Source of the DNA: an uncultured Ulvibacter sp.
Lineage (GTDB): Bacteria > Bacteroidota > Bacteroidia > Flavobacteriales > Flavobacteriaceae
DNA length: 64,000 nucleotides
Direction of reading: 5' to 3'
Assembly (NCBI GenBank): GCA_943789105.1
Contig: CALSSW010000001.1
Span: 728,908-792,907 of the forward strand
This document shows positions 28,365 to 39,554 of the stretch, piece by piece. A program made the position numbers and the translations under genes. Within the stretch, counting starts at the first letter, position 1. Each line of letters begins with the position of its first letter. Under the pieces are notes generated by a model. The model saw only the letters and a list, made by a program, of their open reading frames with translations. It searched no databases and was not told the origin of the DNA.

Positions 28365-29348
28365 ATGGAAATAAATATTAAAAATAAAAGAGTTTTAGTA
28401 ACTGGTGGTGCTGGCTTTATTGGGTCTAACCTTTGTGAGGCGCTACTGGAAAAACAAAACACAGTGATGTGTCTTGATAATTTCGCCACGGGTAAAAGAG
28501 AGAATATTGCTGATTTTTTAAACAATAGTGACTTCACCCTTATAGAGGGAGACATCAGGAATCTTGAAGACTGCCACAAAGCGAGCCAGGGTGTAGATTA
28601 TATTTTACATCAAGCGGCGCTTGGGTCTGTACCAAGATCCATAAAAGATCCAATCACATCAAATGATGTGAATGTGAGTGGTTTTTTGAATATGCTTTTA
28701 GCCGCTAGAGACAATGGAGTTAAAAGATTTGTGTTCGCTGCGAGTTCATCCACCTATGGTGATTCTAAGTCTATGCCAAAGGTTGAAGATATAATTGGTA
28801 AACCCTTATCACCCTATGCTATTACTAAGTATGTAAACGAGTTATATGCAGATATTTTTTCGAAAACCTACGGTTTAGAAACCATAGGTTTGCGTTATTT
28901 TAATGTATTTGGCAGAAAGCAAGACCCAAATGGGGCCTACGCAGCAGTAATTCCAAAATTTGTAAGTCAATTAATGGCGGGACAATCTCCCGTGATTAAT
29001 GGAGACGGAAATTATTCTAGAGATTTCACCTACATAGATAATGTAATACAGGCTAATTTACTAAGCCTTGTTACTAAAAACCCAAAAGCGATTAATACGG
29101 TATACAATGTTGCCTTTGGAGATAGAAACACCCTAAATGATTTGATGAGATATTTAAAAGAGTATTTATCTAGCTTTGATCCAAACATTGCAAGTGTAGC
29201 CGTAATTAATGGCCCAAACAGGGTAGGAGATATACCACACTCTCACGCAAGTGTTCAAAAAGCAAAAGTTTTACTAAATTACAATCCCCAATTTTCTCTA
29301 CAACAGGGTCTAAAAGAGGCTGTAAAATGGTACTGGGAAAATTTATAG
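28365..29348 (+). CDS. UDP-N-acetylglucosamine/-glucuronate 4-epimerase, SDR family (TviC/WbpP-like)
   Basis: A 327-residue extended short-chain dehydrogenase/reductase. The NAD motif is VTGGAGFIGSNLCEAL (GxxGxxG). The catalytic Ser/Tyr/Lys lie in FAASSSTYGD and YAITKYVNE. The block HQAALGSVPRSIKDPITSNDVNVSGFLNML is that of WbpP/TviC, which interconvert UDP-GlcNAc(A) and UDP-GalNAc(A). It is followed 13 bases later by the TviB-like dehydrogenase; together they give UDP-GalNAcA. Confidence 0.9.
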   Translation: MEINIKNKRVLVTGGAGFIGSNLCEALLEKQNTVMCLDNFATGKRENIADFLNNSDFTLIEGDIRNLEDCHKASQGVDYILHQAALGSVPRSIKDPITSNDVNVSGFLNMLLAARDNGVKRFVFAASSSTYGDSKSMPKVEDIIGKPLSPYAITKYVNELYADIFSKTYGLETIGLRYFNVFGRKQDPNGAYAAVIPKFVSQLMAGQSPVINGDGNYSRDFTYIDNVIQANLLSLVTKNPKAINTVYNVAFGDRNTLNDLMRYLKEYLSSFDPNIASVAVINGPNRVGDIPHSHASVQKAKVLLNYNPQFSLQQGLKEAVKWYWENL

Positions 29349-29361
29349 ATATATAAAAACT

Positions 29362-30645
29362 ATGAAAAAAGATAAAATTGCAATTATAGGATTAGGATAT
29401 GTCGGTTTGCCATTGGCAAGGCTTTTTGCCACTAAATACTCGGTGGTAGGTTTTGATATAAATCAAGAAAGAATTAAAGAACTCACCGCTGGTGTAGACT
29501 CCACACTAGAGTTAGATAATGATACCCTACAAGCTGTACTTGTGCATGAAAACTCAAATGCAAACGGGCTGTTTTGTACCAACCAGCTAGATCAAATCAG
29601 AGATTGTACTTATTATATCATAACCGTACCTACACCTGTTGATAATAACAATAGGCCTATTTTAACCCCATTAATTAAAGCAAGCGAAACTGTTGGAGCA
29701 GTGCTTAAACCCAGAGATATTGTAGTGTATGAGTCTACGGTGTATCCTGGTGCTACAGAAGAAGATTGTGTTCCTGTTTTAGAGCGTGTTTCTGGCCTGG
29801 TGTTTAATAAAGATTTTTATGCCGGCTACTCTCCAGAGCGTATAAACCCGGGTGACAAAGAGCATACTGTAGAGAAAATTTTAAAAGTTACCTCAGGATC
29901 TACCCCTGAGATTGGAAAAAAGGTAGATGCCCTTTATGGTTCAATTATTACGGCAGGAACCCATCTAGCCCCAACCATTAAAGTAGCAGAGGCCTCTAAA
30001 GTAATCGAGAATTCTCAAAGAGATATTAATATTGCCTTTGTCAATGAACTGGCTAAGATTTTTAATTTGTTAGATATTAACACCCATGATGTATTAGAGG
30101 CCGCCGGCACTAAATGGAATTTCTTACCCTTTAAGCCAGGACTCGTAGGTGGGCACTGTATAGGGGTAGACCCGTATTATCTAGCTCAAAAAGCTCAAGA
30201 GAAAGGCTATCACCCAGAAATAATATTGGCTGGGCGCAGATTAAATGACGGTATGGGAGATTATGTAGCCTCTCAGATAGTAAAGTGTATGATTAAAAAA
30301 GACATACCCGTTAATGATGCCGATATTTTAATTTTAGGTATCACTTTTAAAGAGAATTGTCCAGATGTTAGAAATACCAAAGCTGTAGACCTAATAAGCG
30401 CATTAAAAGACTATGGAGCAAATATTACCATTCATGATCCCTGGGCAGATGAACAGGAAGTACTGGATGAATATGGCTTAACATCTTTAAAAACAGTACC
30501 AAATAAAAAATTTGATGCAGTTGTATTAACAGTCTCACACAGTAAATTTAAAGGGTTTGATTATCAGTCTTTAAAAAATGAAAATGCAATTGTGTATGAT
30601 GTAAAGAATTTTATAAATGATACATATGTTGATGGTAGGCTTTAA
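29362..30645 (+). CDS. tviB: Nucleotide sugar dehydrogenase (TviB-like, UDP-HexNAc 6-dehydrogenase)
   Basis: A 427-residue four-electron dehydrogenase converting UDP-HexNAc to UDP-HexNAcA. The NAD site is IAIIGLGYVGLPLARLFA. It has VYESTVYPGATEE, GYSPERINPGD, and GLVGGHCIGVDPYYLA with the catalytic cysteine. The C-terminal UDP-binding domain includes ILGITFKENCPDVRNTK. The sequence is closest in style to TviB/WbpO (Vi antigen, UDP-GalNAcA route), and the epimerase upstream agrees. Confidence 0.92.
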   Translation: MKKDKIAIIGLGYVGLPLARLFATKYSVVGFDINQERIKELTAGVDSTLELDNDTLQAVLVHENSNANGLFCTNQLDQIRDCTYYIITVPTPVDNNNRPILTPLIKASETVGAVLKPRDIVVYESTVYPGATEEDCVPVLERVSGLVFNKDFYAGYSPERINPGDKEHTVEKILKVTSGSTPEIGKKVDALYGSIITAGTHLAPTIKVAEASKVIENSQRDINIAFVNELAKIFNLLDINTHDVLEAAGTKWNFLPFKPGLVGGHCIGVDPYYLAQKAQEKGYHPEIILAGRRLNDGMGDYVASQIVKCMIKKDIPVNDADILILGITFKENCPDVRNTKAVDLISALKDYGANITIHDPWADEQEVLDEYGLTSLKTVPNKKFDAVVLTVSHSKFKGFDYQSLKNENAIVYDVKNFINDTYVDGRL

Positions 30646-30694
30646 CTATTTCTCAAGTTTTTCACTAAATTTAAAACAACTTAATTGATTCTCT

Positions 30695-32088
30695 ATGAAA
30701 ATTAAAAATATTTGTTGTATTGGTGCAGGTTATGTTGGAGGCCCAACCATGGCTGTCATTGCACAGAAAAATCCAGATATTATCGTTACTGTTGTAGACG
30801 TAAACGCCAAGCGTATACAAGACTGGAATGATCCAGACCTCACTAAATTACCAATCTACGAGCCAGGTCTGGACGCTGTTGTTTCAGATGCCCGTGGCCG
30901 TAATTTGTTTTTCTCTACAGATGTAGATAACGCCATAGATACTGCAGAAATGATTTTTATATCTGTAAATACACCTACCAAAACCTATGGTGCTGGTAAG
31001 GGCATGGCTGCAGATTTAAAATATGTAGAGCTTTGTGCTCGTCAAATTGCAAGGGTTGCCACCACAGATAAAATCGTGGTAGAAAAATCTACCCTTCCAG
31101 TAAAAACAGCTGAGGCCATCCAAAGCATACTCGATAATACTGGTAATGGGGTAAATTTCCAGATACTCTCCAACCCAGAGTTCTTGGCAGAGGGTACTGC
31201 CATGAGAGATTTGGCCATGCCAGATAGAGTACTTATTGGTGGCAACCAGACCAAAGAAGGAAAAGAGGCTATTAATGCACTTGTAGCTATTTACAGCTCA
31301 TGGGTTGCCAAAGAAAACATATTAACCACAAATTTGTGGTCATCAGAGCTGTCTAAACTTACTGCAAATGCTTTTCTAGCACAGCGTATATCATCTATTA
31401 ACTCATTGTCTGCCCTTTGTGAGGCTACGGGTGCCAACGTATCTGAGGTAGCTAAGGCCATTGGTATGGATTCTAGAATTGGCCCTAAATTTTTAAGGGC
31501 CTCTGTAGGCTTTGGAGGGTCTTGTTTCCAAAAAGATATTTTAAACTTGGTGTATATTTCAAAATCTTTAGGCCTTCGATGAAGTTGCAGACTACTGGCA
31601 TCAAGTTATCTTAATGAATAAGTACCAAAGAGATCGTTTTGTTAAAAACATGATAAAAACCATGTATAATACCGTTTCTGGCAAGACCATTGCTTTTTTG
31701 GGTTGGGCTTTTAAAAAAGACACCAATGATACAAGAGAATCTGCAGCTATTTATGTGGCAGACATGCTTATAGAAGAGCAGGCCCATAATCAAGGTTTAT
31801 GACCCTAAGGTAACAGTATCTCAAATGCTGAATGACCTTAATTATTTAAACACGCGTTCAGAGAAAGAGAACACAAAGTATTTGCAAACAAATATAGATC
31901 CATATAAAGCCATAGAGGGTGCGCACGCAGTTGCTTTACTAACAGAGTGGGATGAGTTTACATCCTACAATTGGCAGGCTATGTATGATGTTATGCAAAA
32001 ACCCGCCTTTGTGTTTGATGGCCGTAACATTCTAGACAAACAAAAATTGGAGGCTATTGGTTTTGTGTATACAGCAATAGGTAGTTAA
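30695..32088 (+). pseudogene. ugd: UDP-glucose 6-dehydrogenase (two frameshifts, probably sequence error)
   Basis: This makes UDP-glucuronate from UDP-glucose. The first part has [17 protein letters not shown], the eukaryote-like long form of Ugd, and [11 protein letters not shown] with the active cysteine. An extra base near 31577 ends the frame. Repair continues with [21 protein letters not shown], then IAFLGWAFKKDTNDTRESAA. A second extra base in AA 31788-31789 must be removed to read HIKVYDPKVTVSQML and reach the stop at 32088. The repaired protein is about 464 residues, normal for this form. The next gene begins 3 bases later. Confidence 0.9.
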
Positions 32089-32090
32089 CT

Positions 32091-33125
32091 ATGGAGTCAA
32101 AAAAAATACTTGTTACTGGAGCTGCTGGTTTTATTGGCTATCACTTGTGTGAAGCGCTTATAAAACAAGGTCACAAAGTTATTGGCCTAGATAGCATTAA
32201 TGATTATTATGATGTTAACCTAAAGTATGCCCGCCTGAGTGAGCTAGGCATACAAAAAGAAGCTGCAACGGTAGTTGCAGAAATGTCAGAAAGTATACTG
32301 CATGGTAATAGCATGCAATTTATCCGGCTCAATATTGAAGATAGAGACGCCTTGCCTGAGTTGTTTAAAAAATTTAATTTTGACATGGTTTGTAACCTTG
32401 CGGCGCAAGCAGGGGTTAGATACTCCATAGAGAATCCAGAGGCCTATATAGATAGTAATGTTAACGGTTTTTTAAACATCTTAGAATGTTGCCGCCATCA
32501 CAAAGTTAAACGCCTAGTATATGCCTCCAGCTCCAGTGTGTACGGCAATAGTGATAATACTCCTTTTAGGGAAACTGCAAATGTAGACCAGCCAATTAGC
32601 TTATATGCTGCTACCAAAAAATCTAATGAGCTGATGGCACATACCTACAGCCATTTATATAATATTGAAACCATAGGCCTACGTTTTTTTACCGTCTACG
32701 GCCCTTGGGGTAGGCCAGATATGGCCATGTTTTTATTTACAGATGCTATTGTAAAAAATAAACCCATAACGGTATTTAATAACGGCAATCTCTCTAGAGA
32801 TTTTACCTATATCCAAGATATTACCACTGGCGTTGTAAATACCCTACTAAAAGACTCTAAAAATAATAGCTTATACAAACTCTATAATATCGGTAACGGG
32901 AAGCCAGTACAGTTACTAAATTTTATTGAATCCTTAGAGAATGTTCTAGGTATTTCGGCTATAAGAAAGATGTTACCCATGCAAGCGGGTGATGTACATC
33001 AAACTTTTGCTAATACCACGAGTCTAGAGCGGGATTATAATTACAAACCACAAATTACTGTAAATCAAGGAATCCATGAGTTTGTATCGTGGTATAAGGG
33101 TTTTTACAAAAACAAGGATAAATAA
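32091..33125 (+). CDS. UDP-glucuronate 4-epimerase
   Basis: A 344-residue extended SDR epimerase. It has VTGAAGFIGYHLCEALI (NAD), LDSINDYYDVNLKYARL (typical of the CapI/UDP-GlcA epimerase group), NLAAQAGVRYSIENPEAYIDSN, the catalytic SSSSVYG and YAATKKSNE, and RFFTVYGPWGRPDMA. It converts UDP-GlcA, made by the ugd product just upstream, to UDP-GalA. Its stop overlaps the next start by one base (TAATG), so translation of the two may be coupled. Confidence 0.93.
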   Translation: MESKKILVTGAAGFIGYHLCEALIKQGHKVIGLDSINDYYDVNLKYARLSELGIQKEAATVVAEMSESILHGNSMQFIRLNIEDRDALPELFKKFNFDMVCNLAAQAGVRYSIENPEAYIDSNVNGFLNILECCRHHKVKRLVYASSSSVYGNSDNTPFRETANVDQPISLYAATKKSNELMAHTYSHLYNIETIGLRFFTVYGPWGRPDMAMFLFTDAIVKNKPITVFNNGNLSRDFTYIQDITTGVVNTLLKDSKNNSLYKLYNIGNGKPVQLLNFIESLENVLGISAIRKMLPMQAGDVHQTFANTTSLERDYNYKPQITVNQGIHEFVSWYKGFYKNKDK

Positions 33126-33574
33126 TGTTTGCTAAATTAAAAATATCAAAAAGGCATGTTGCCAAATCGCTCTCTTGGAGATTTATTGGTAGCCTTGACA
33201 CCCTACTATTTACTTGGCTTATTACAGGAAGTTTTAGTGAGGGCCTTAACGTGTCACTTGTAACTACTTTTACAAAATTAATCTGGTATTACTTGCATGA
33301 GCAGGCATGGTTTAAATCTAATGTGTCAGATTCAAACAAAAGGCATATGATTAAAACCTTTTCCTGGCGTTTGGTGGGCAGTCTAGATACCATTATTTTT
33401 GGCTGGATTATAACAGGTAATCCATTTGTGGGTATTAAAATTGGTCTTTTTGAAACTATTTCAAAAATGCTGCTCTATTTTGGGCATGAAAAATTATGGT
33501 ATAAAATTAATTTTGGTTTGGATCAAAGAATTAAAACTAAAAGGCTAGCTAAACAAAAATCAACAAAACAATAA
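33125..33574 (+). CDS. Tandem DUF2061 membrane protein
   Basis: A 149-residue membrane protein made of two copies of one unit. Copy 1 reads RHVAKSLSWRFIGSLDTLLFTWLITG and copy 2 RHMIKTFSWRLVGSLDTIIFGWIITG. Each ends in an HE motif: YYLHEQAW and YFGHEKLWY. The repeat is DUF2061. The function is unknown. It sits directly before the cysC-cysD-cysN-cysQ genes, which hints at a role in sulfate handling, but this is inferred from context only. Confidence 0.88.
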   Translation: MFAKLKISKRHVAKSLSWRFIGSLDTLLFTWLITGSFSEGLNVSLVTTFTKLIWYYLHEQAWFKSNVSDSNKRHMIKTFSWRLVGSLDTIIFGWIITGNPFVGIKIGLFETISKMLLYFGHEKLWYKINFGLDQRIKTKRLAKQKSTKQ

Positions 33575-33581
33575 GGCATTA

Positions 33582-34181
33582 ATGAGTTTGCATACGGCAA
33601 AACAAGACTATAAAACAACCAAATTACAGCGAGAACAGCTGCACGGCCATAAAGCCTATTTGCTTTGGTTTACGGGTCTTTCTGGATCTGGAAAATCTAC
33701 CCTGGCCAATTTGGTAGAAATTGCCTTGCACCAGCAAGGAATCTCTACCTATATCTTAGATGGAGATAACGTGCGCCAAGGGATTAATAAAGATTTAAGC
33801 TTCGCGCCCCAAGACCGCTCAGAAAACATACGCCGTATTGCAGAGATTTCTAATTTAATGCTAGATGCAGGGGTTGTTACACTGGCGGCTTTTGTATCAC
33901 CTTATATAAAAGATAGAGAAGCTGTAAAACAAATTGTTGGCCAAGATAATTTTATTGAAATTTATGTCAATACATCTCTTGCAGAATGTGAAAGAAGAGA
34001 TGTAAAGGGACTTTATAAAAAAGCTAGAACTGGAGAAATTAAAAACATGACGGGTATATCTGCCCCATATCAGGCTCCTGTAAACCCAGATATAGATCTT
34101 ATCACAGATGGACAACCTATTGAAGATGGGGTAAAAAAAATATTAGAGTTAATAAACAAAAAGTTAAAACCAAGCACATGA
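33582..34181 (+). CDS. cysC: Adenylyl-sulfate kinase
   Basis: A 199-residue APS kinase that phosphorylates adenylyl-sulfate to PAPS, the sulfate donor. The P-loop is FTGLSGSGKSTLANLVE, followed by ILDGDNVRQGINKDLSFAPQDRSENIRRIAE and AFVSPYIKDREAVKQIVG, and finally YQAPVNPDIDL, all standard for CysC. The stop overlaps the cysD start by 4 bases. It belongs to a PAPS module inside the capsule locus. Confidence 0.96.
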   Translation: MSLHTAKQDYKTTKLQREQLHGHKAYLLWFTGLSGSGKSTLANLVEIALHQQGISTYILDGDNVRQGINKDLSFAPQDRSENIRRIAEISNLMLDAGVVTLAAFVSPYIKDREAVKQIVGQDNFIEIYVNTSLAECERRDVKGLYKKARTGEIKNMTGISAPYQAPVNPDIDLITDGQPIEDGVKKILELINKKLKPST

Positions 34182-35083
34182 GTAATTATGTAATTAATCA
34201 TTTAAGAGAGTTAGAATCTGAGGCTATTTTTGTAATACGAGAAATAGCAGCTCAGTTTGAGAACCCTGTTCTACTATTCTCTGGAGGTAAAGATTCTATC
34301 CTGTTAACTCATTTGGCAAAAAAAGCATTTTACCCTGCCAAAATACCATTCCCTTTAATTCATGTTGATACAGGTCATAATTTTCCAGAAACCATAGCTT
34401 TTAGAGATGCATTGGTAGAAAAATTAGGCGTTCAATTAATCGTTGGTTCTGTACAAGAAGCTATAGATACAGGCCGCGTTAGAGAAGAAACAGGAGCAGA
34501 TGCCTCTCGTAATGCCTTACAGATTGTCTCTTTATTAGATACCTTAGAGGCCCACAAAGTGGATGCTGCCATGGGAGGTGCTAGAAGAGATGAAGAAAAG
34601 GCAAGGGCAAAAGAGCGTTTTTTTTCGCACCGTGATGAGTTTGGACAGTGGGATCCAAAAAACCAACGTCCAGAACTTTGGAATTTATTTAATGGTCGTA
34701 AAAACTACGGCGAGCACTTTAGAGTATTTCCTATCTCAAACTGGACAGAACTTGACGTTTGGGAGTATATTAAACTAGAAAATATAGATTTGCCTATGCT
34801 TTATTTTTCTCACAAGCGTGATTGTGTGGTGCGAGATCGGGTTATTTTGGCAAACTCTGAATATATAAAATTAAAACCAGGTGAAAAAGTGGTAAACATG
34901 ACTATCCGCTATCGTACCTGTGGAGATATGCCTATTACAGGGGCTGTAGAATCTGAGGCAGATAATCTCACAAAAATAATTGAAGAAATTGCCAGCACTC
35001 GTGCCACCGAGCGCGGAGGCCGCGCTGATGATAAACGCGCAGAAACTGCCATGGAAGATCGAAAAAAACAAGGTTATTTTTAG
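34178..35083 (+). CDS. cysD: Sulfate adenylyltransferase subunit 2
   Basis: A 301-residue PP-loop enzyme that makes APS from ATP and sulfate. The SGGKDS motif ([16 protein letters not shown]) is near residue 36. Further family blocks are [52 protein letters not shown] (split in the protein) and [13 protein letters not shown]. The C-terminus has the ERGGRADD box. It overlaps cysC by 4 bases and precedes cysN by 13 bases. Confidence 0.96.
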   Translation: MSNYVINHLRELESEAIFVIREIAAQFENPVLLFSGGKDSILLTHLAKKAFYPAKIPFPLIHVDTGHNFPETIAFRDALVEKLGVQLIVGSVQEAIDTGRVREETGADASRNALQIVSLLDTLEAHKVDAAMGGARRDEEKARAKERFFSHRDEFGQWDPKNQRPELWNLFNGRKNYGEHFRVFPISNWTELDVWEYIKLENIDLPMLYFSHKRDCVVRDRVILANSEYIKLKPGEKVVNMTIRYRTCGDMPITGAVESEADNLTKIIEEIASTRATERGGRADDKRAETAMEDRKKQGYF

Positions 35084-35096
35084 AAATACAGAACAT

Positions 35097-36352
35097 ATGG
35101 AATATCAAAATATAGAATTATTACGCTTTACTACTGCAGGCAGTGTAGATGACGGTAAAAGTACCCTTATTGGAAGGCTGTTGTATGATAGCAAATCAAT
35201 CTTTCAAGACCAACTAGATGCCGTAGAGCTTCTAGTAAAAACAAAGGCTTTGATTATGTAGATCTATCATTACTTACAGACGGGCTTAAATCTGAGCGCG
35301 AGCAAGGCATTACCATTGATGTGGCCTACCGTTATTTTGCAACACCCAAACGTAAATTTATAGTTGCAGACACCCCAGGACACATTCAGTATACCCGTAA
35401 TATGGTAACAGGCGCCTCTACTGCCAATCTTGCTATTATACTCATTGATGCTCGAAAAGGGATGCTAGAACAAACACATAGACATTCATTTATTGCGTCT
35501 TTATTACGCATTCCACACGCTATTGTATGTGTTAATAAAATGGATTTGGTAGATTATAGTGAAGATGTGTACAATAAAATTGTTGCAGATTTTAAAGCGT
35601 TTGCATCCAAGCTAGAAATTAATGACATACAGTTTATTCCTATTTCGGCGCTTAAAGGAGATAACGTAGTCAACAAATCTGAACATATGGATTGGTACCA
35701 GGGAAGTACCATGATGTATCATTTAGAGACGGTGCACATCTCTAGTGATTACAACCACATAGATTGCCGTTTTCCTATACAATCTGTGATACGGCCTCAC
35801 ACCATAGATAACCAAGATTTTAGAGGCTTTGCAGGCCGTATAGACGGAGGAGTGTTTAAACCCGGAGATAGGGTTAAAACCTTGCCATCAGGTTTTGTGT
35901 CTACCATAAAAACCATAGAGCTTAATGGAGAGCAGATTGCAGAGGCCTTTGCACCTATGTCTGTAACCATGACCCTCCAAGATGAAATAGACACTAGCCG
36001 CGGAGACATGATTGTACGCGAAAATAACGTCCCAGAAATTGGCCAAGATCTAGAGGTACTAGTTACCTGGATGAGTAGTAGCCCCTTACAGGCGCGCACC
36101 AAAGTAGTTATAAAACACACCACCAATGAGTGTATGGCAATGGTAAAAGAATTAAAATATAAGGTAGATATCAACACCTTGCACCGCTTGCAAGATATAG
36201 ATACACTAGGTATGAATGATATTGGGCGTATATCTCTGCGCACCTCGAAACCTCTTTTTTATGACGTTTATAAAAAAAATCGCCAAACAGGGAGTTTAAT
36301 TATTATAGATGAGCAAACCAATGAAACCATTGGAGCGGGGATGATTATTTAA
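35097..36352 (+). pseudogene. cysN: Sulfate adenylyltransferase subunit 1 (one frameshift, probably sequence error)
   Basis: The GTPase subunit that drives APS formation by CysD. From ATG 35097: [21 protein letters not shown] (P-loop), then LVKTK, where an A is missing from AAA 35243-35245. With it restored the protein reads [32 protein letters not shown], then VADTPGHIQYTRNM (G3) and VNKMDLVDYS (G4). The C-terminal domains are elongation-factor-like. The repaired protein is about 418 residues, normal for bacterial CysN without a fused kinase, consistent with the separate cysC upstream. Confidence 0.92.
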
Positions 36353-37143
36353 TGATGAAACAGTTATTACACACAGCCATTACTGCCGCTTTAGAGGCTA
36401 GTAAGGTCATCTTAGAAATCTACCACTCTGGTGAATTTGATGTAGAAATTAAAGGAGATAACTCTCCTTTAACCCGGGCAGATACAGCCTCTCACAATGT
36501 AATTATGTCTCATTTAGAGACTACAGGTATTCCTGTACTCTCTGAAGAAGGGAGAGACATCTCATATAAGGAGCGTAAATCATGGAAGCAACTCTGGATA
36601 GTAGATCCTATAGATGGCACTAAAGAGTTTATAAAACGAAATGGAGAGTTTACTGTAAATATTGCCCTTATAGAAAATCAAAAACCCATAATAGGTGTTA
36701 TTTTTGTGCCTGTAACCGGAGAGCTCTATTTTTCTAGCAAAGAAGATGGCGCTTTTAAAGTAGCGCTAGATCTAGAAGATTATGATCTCGAGGCTTTACT
36801 ATCACAAGCCGATAAATTACCTTTGCAACGAGAGGATAACACCTTTACCATTGTAGCTAGTAGATCTCATATGTCTGCAGAGACAGAAGAGTATGTGCAG
36901 CAAATGAGAGACATTCATGGAGAAGTGAATTTAATCTCAAAAGGAAGCTCTCTAAAACTCTGTATGGTGGCAGAAGGCACTGCAGATTGTTACCCTCGTT
37001 TTGCGCCCACCATGGAGTGGGATACTGCAGCAGGGCAAGGCTATTTGTGAGCATGCAGGCTTTCAGGTATTGATTGGGACTACAAAAAAAATATGCTGTA
37101 CAATAGAGAAGAATTGTTAAATAATTGGTTTTTAGTTAAATAA
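36352..37143 (+). pseudogene. cysQ: 3'(2'),5'-bisphosphate nucleotidase (two frameshifts near the end, probably sequence error)
   Basis: CysQ removes PAP, the by-product of PAPS use. It is an inositol-monophosphatase-fold enzyme: SPLTRADTASHNVI, PVLSEEG, LWIVDPIDGTKEFIKRNGEFTVNIALI (metal site) and TMEWDTAAGQ. The frame breaks at an extra G (37039-37040). Repair gives AICEHAGFQV, and a missing base near 37069-37072 leads on to [23 protein letters not shown] and stop at 37143. Start is one of two adjacent ATG codons (36352/36355), overlapping the cysN stop. Confidence 0.9.
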
Positions 37144-37145
37144 AT

Positions 37146-38266
37146 ATGAAAAAGATACTAATTGTATTCGGCACTCGCCCTGAAGCTATTAAAATGGCTC
37201 CTCTTGTAAAAGAGTTTCAAAAACATTCAGACGTTTTTGAAACAAAAGTTTGTGTAACCGCTCAACATCGAGAAATGCTTGATCAAGTATTAGATTTTTT
37301 TGAGATAAAACCTGATTATGATCTTGATTTAATGAAACCAGGGCAAAACTTGTATGGCCTCACCGCAGATATTATAACAAATCTAAAACCTGTCCTTGAG
37401 GGTTTTGAGCCAGATTATGTTTTTGTTCATGGAGATACCACCACTACCATGGCAGGGAGCTATAGCCTCCTTTTACAGTGGCGCCAAAGTATGTCATGTA
37501 GAGGCAGGGCTAAGAACTCATAATAAATTATCCCCTTTTCCTGAAGAAATTAATAGACAAATAACAGGCCGTGTTTGTGATTATCATTTTGCACCTACTG
37601 AAACTTCTAAAGCTAACTTACTTAAAGAGAATATCCAAGAAGATACCATTTTAGTTACTGGAAATACTGTTATTGATGCCCTTTTGGATAGTGTAGAAAG
37701 GGTTAACCAAGAGCCAAGTTCACTTATAAATAATTTATCAACACTTTAGGTGATAAAGAATTGATTTTAGTTACTGGGCACCGAAGAGAAAATCATGGTG
37801 CTGGTTTTATAAGGATTTGTGAGGCGCTAAAAGAAATAGCACAAGACAATACAGACCGCTTAATTGTGTATCCAGTCCACTTAAATCCAAAAGTACAAGA
37901 ACCAGTAAAGCGCATTTTAACAGATGTAGCTAATGTGTTGCTTATAGATCCACTTGCGTATCAAGATTTTATTTGGATGATGAACCGTGCCAAAATAATT
38001 ATCACAGATAGTGGCGGGGTACAGGAAGAAGCTCCTAGTCTAGGTAAACCTGTTCTGGTTATGCGAGATACTACAGAGCGGCCAGAGGCTGTAGATGCCG
38101 GGACTGTTATTTTAGTTGGCACAAATAAAGATTTAATAGTAACACAGGCGCTAGATTTATTAAACAATGCAACTAGGTTTCAGCAAATGAGTCTTTTACA
38201 TAATCCCTTATGGAGATGGTAAAGCTTGTAAGCGTATTGTCGATTTTATAAGACATCTTGCATAAT
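37146..38266 (+). pseudogene. wecB: UDP-N-acetylglucosamine 2-epimerase (three frameshifts, probably sequence error)
   Basis: A non-hydrolysing epimerase making UDP-ManNAc. It begins [22 protein letters not shown] and has [18 protein letters not shown] and [13 protein letters not shown]. An extra G in GGG 37455-37457 breaks the frame; repair gives [23 protein letters not shown] and PFPEEINRQ. A missing A at 37740-37741 precedes [18 protein letters not shown]. An extra base in CCCTT 38205-38209 precedes [20 protein letters not shown] and the stop at 38266. The block [29 protein letters not shown] is intact. It is followed by wecC. Confidence 0.9.
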
Positions 38267-38298
38267 TAAAAAATAGTTTAGAATTTTAAATTAAATTA

Positions 38299-39522
38299 AT
38301 GGAACAACCAGAAGTAGTAATGATTGGGTTAGGATATATAGGCCTACCAACTGCAGCGCTTATAGCATCTAATAGTGTACAAGTACACGGTGTAGATATT
38401 AACCCTAACGTGGTAGAAACAATAAATAGAGGAGAAATTCATATCGTTGAACCCTCTTTAGATATTGCTGTTGCATCTGCTGTTAAAAATGGCTTATTTA
38501 AAAGCTGCTACAACACCTGTTGAAGCAAATACCTATATTATAGTAGTACCAACCCCTTTTAAAGGGAAAAACGAACCAGATATCTCTTTTGTTGAGGCAG
38601 CTACAAAGCCGTTATTCCTTTATTAAAAGATGGAGATTTATACATTATTGAGTCTACCTCTCCAATAGGTACCACAGAAAAAATGATGGACTTATCTATA
38701 GCTCACGTCCAGAACTTAACAAATAAAGTACATATTGCTTATTGCCCAGAACGCGTATTACCAGGAAATGTAATGCACGAACTTGTGCATAACGACCGTG
38801 TAATTGGTGGAGTGAATAATGCTTCTACTCAAAAAGCTATTGCTTTTTATAATAAATACGTAAAAGGAGAATTGCATGCTACCAATGCCAAAACCGCAGA
38901 GATGTGTAAACTGGTAGAAAACTCATCTAGAGATGTACAGATTGCTTTTGCAAATGAGTTATCACTTATTTGTGATAAAGCAGGTATCAATGTTTGGGAG
39001 CTCATTACACTTGCCAACAAACACCCAAGAGTAAATATATTACAACCAGGATGTGGAGTAGGTGGCCATTGTATTGCAGTAGATCCTTATTTTATCGTCT
39101 CAGATTACCCTATGGAATCTAAAATTATAGGTACAGCTAGAGAGGTCAATAACTATAAATCGTTTTGGTGTGCAGAGAAAATACAGACCGAGAAACTTAA
39201 GTTTGAACTTGAACATGGCAGGAAACCTAAAGTGGCACTCATGGGCCTAGCTTTTAAACCAAATATTGACGATTTGCGTGAATCTCCAGCCAAGTATATT
39301 GCACAAAAAGTATTACAAAACGATAGTAATGGAGCATACTTTATAGTAGAACCTAATATAAAAGAGCACAATGTATTTAAATTAACAAATTATCAAACGG
39401 CTGCAGAAGAAGCTGATATTATTGCTTTTTTAGTGGCGCATGATGAGTTTAAAACTTTGACTATAAGAGAAGATAAATTGGTTTTAGACTTTTGTGGAAT
39501 AAAAAATAAAAAGTATAATTAG
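38299..39522 (+). pseudogene. wecC: UDP-N-acetyl-D-mannosamine dehydrogenase (two frameshifts, probably sequence error)
   Basis: This oxidises UDP-ManNAc to UDP-ManNAcA. The N-terminus is VVMIGLGYIGLPTAALIAS. An extra A in AAAA 38500-38503 breaks the frame; repair reads LFKAATTPVEANTYIIVVPTPF. A missing A at 38605-38607 is followed by AVIPLLKDGDLYIIESTSPIGTTE. Downstream are YCPERVLPGN, NILQPGCGVGGHCIAVDPYF (active Cys) and MGLAFKPNIDDLRESPA. It is a WecC-type rather than a TviB-type dehydrogenase and pairs with wecB. Confidence 0.9.
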
Positions 39523-39554
39523 CTTATCAAACAAACTATTATAATACAATAATA

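Noticed and set aside
31614..31802. Separate small gene of 62 codons after the ugd fragment
   Set aside because: It is the middle part of Ugd (LGWAFKKDTNDTRESAA) in a shifted frame, not an independent gene.
34563..34778. 71-codon plus-strand frame inside cysD
   Set aside because: An alternate frame of cysD with no family features.
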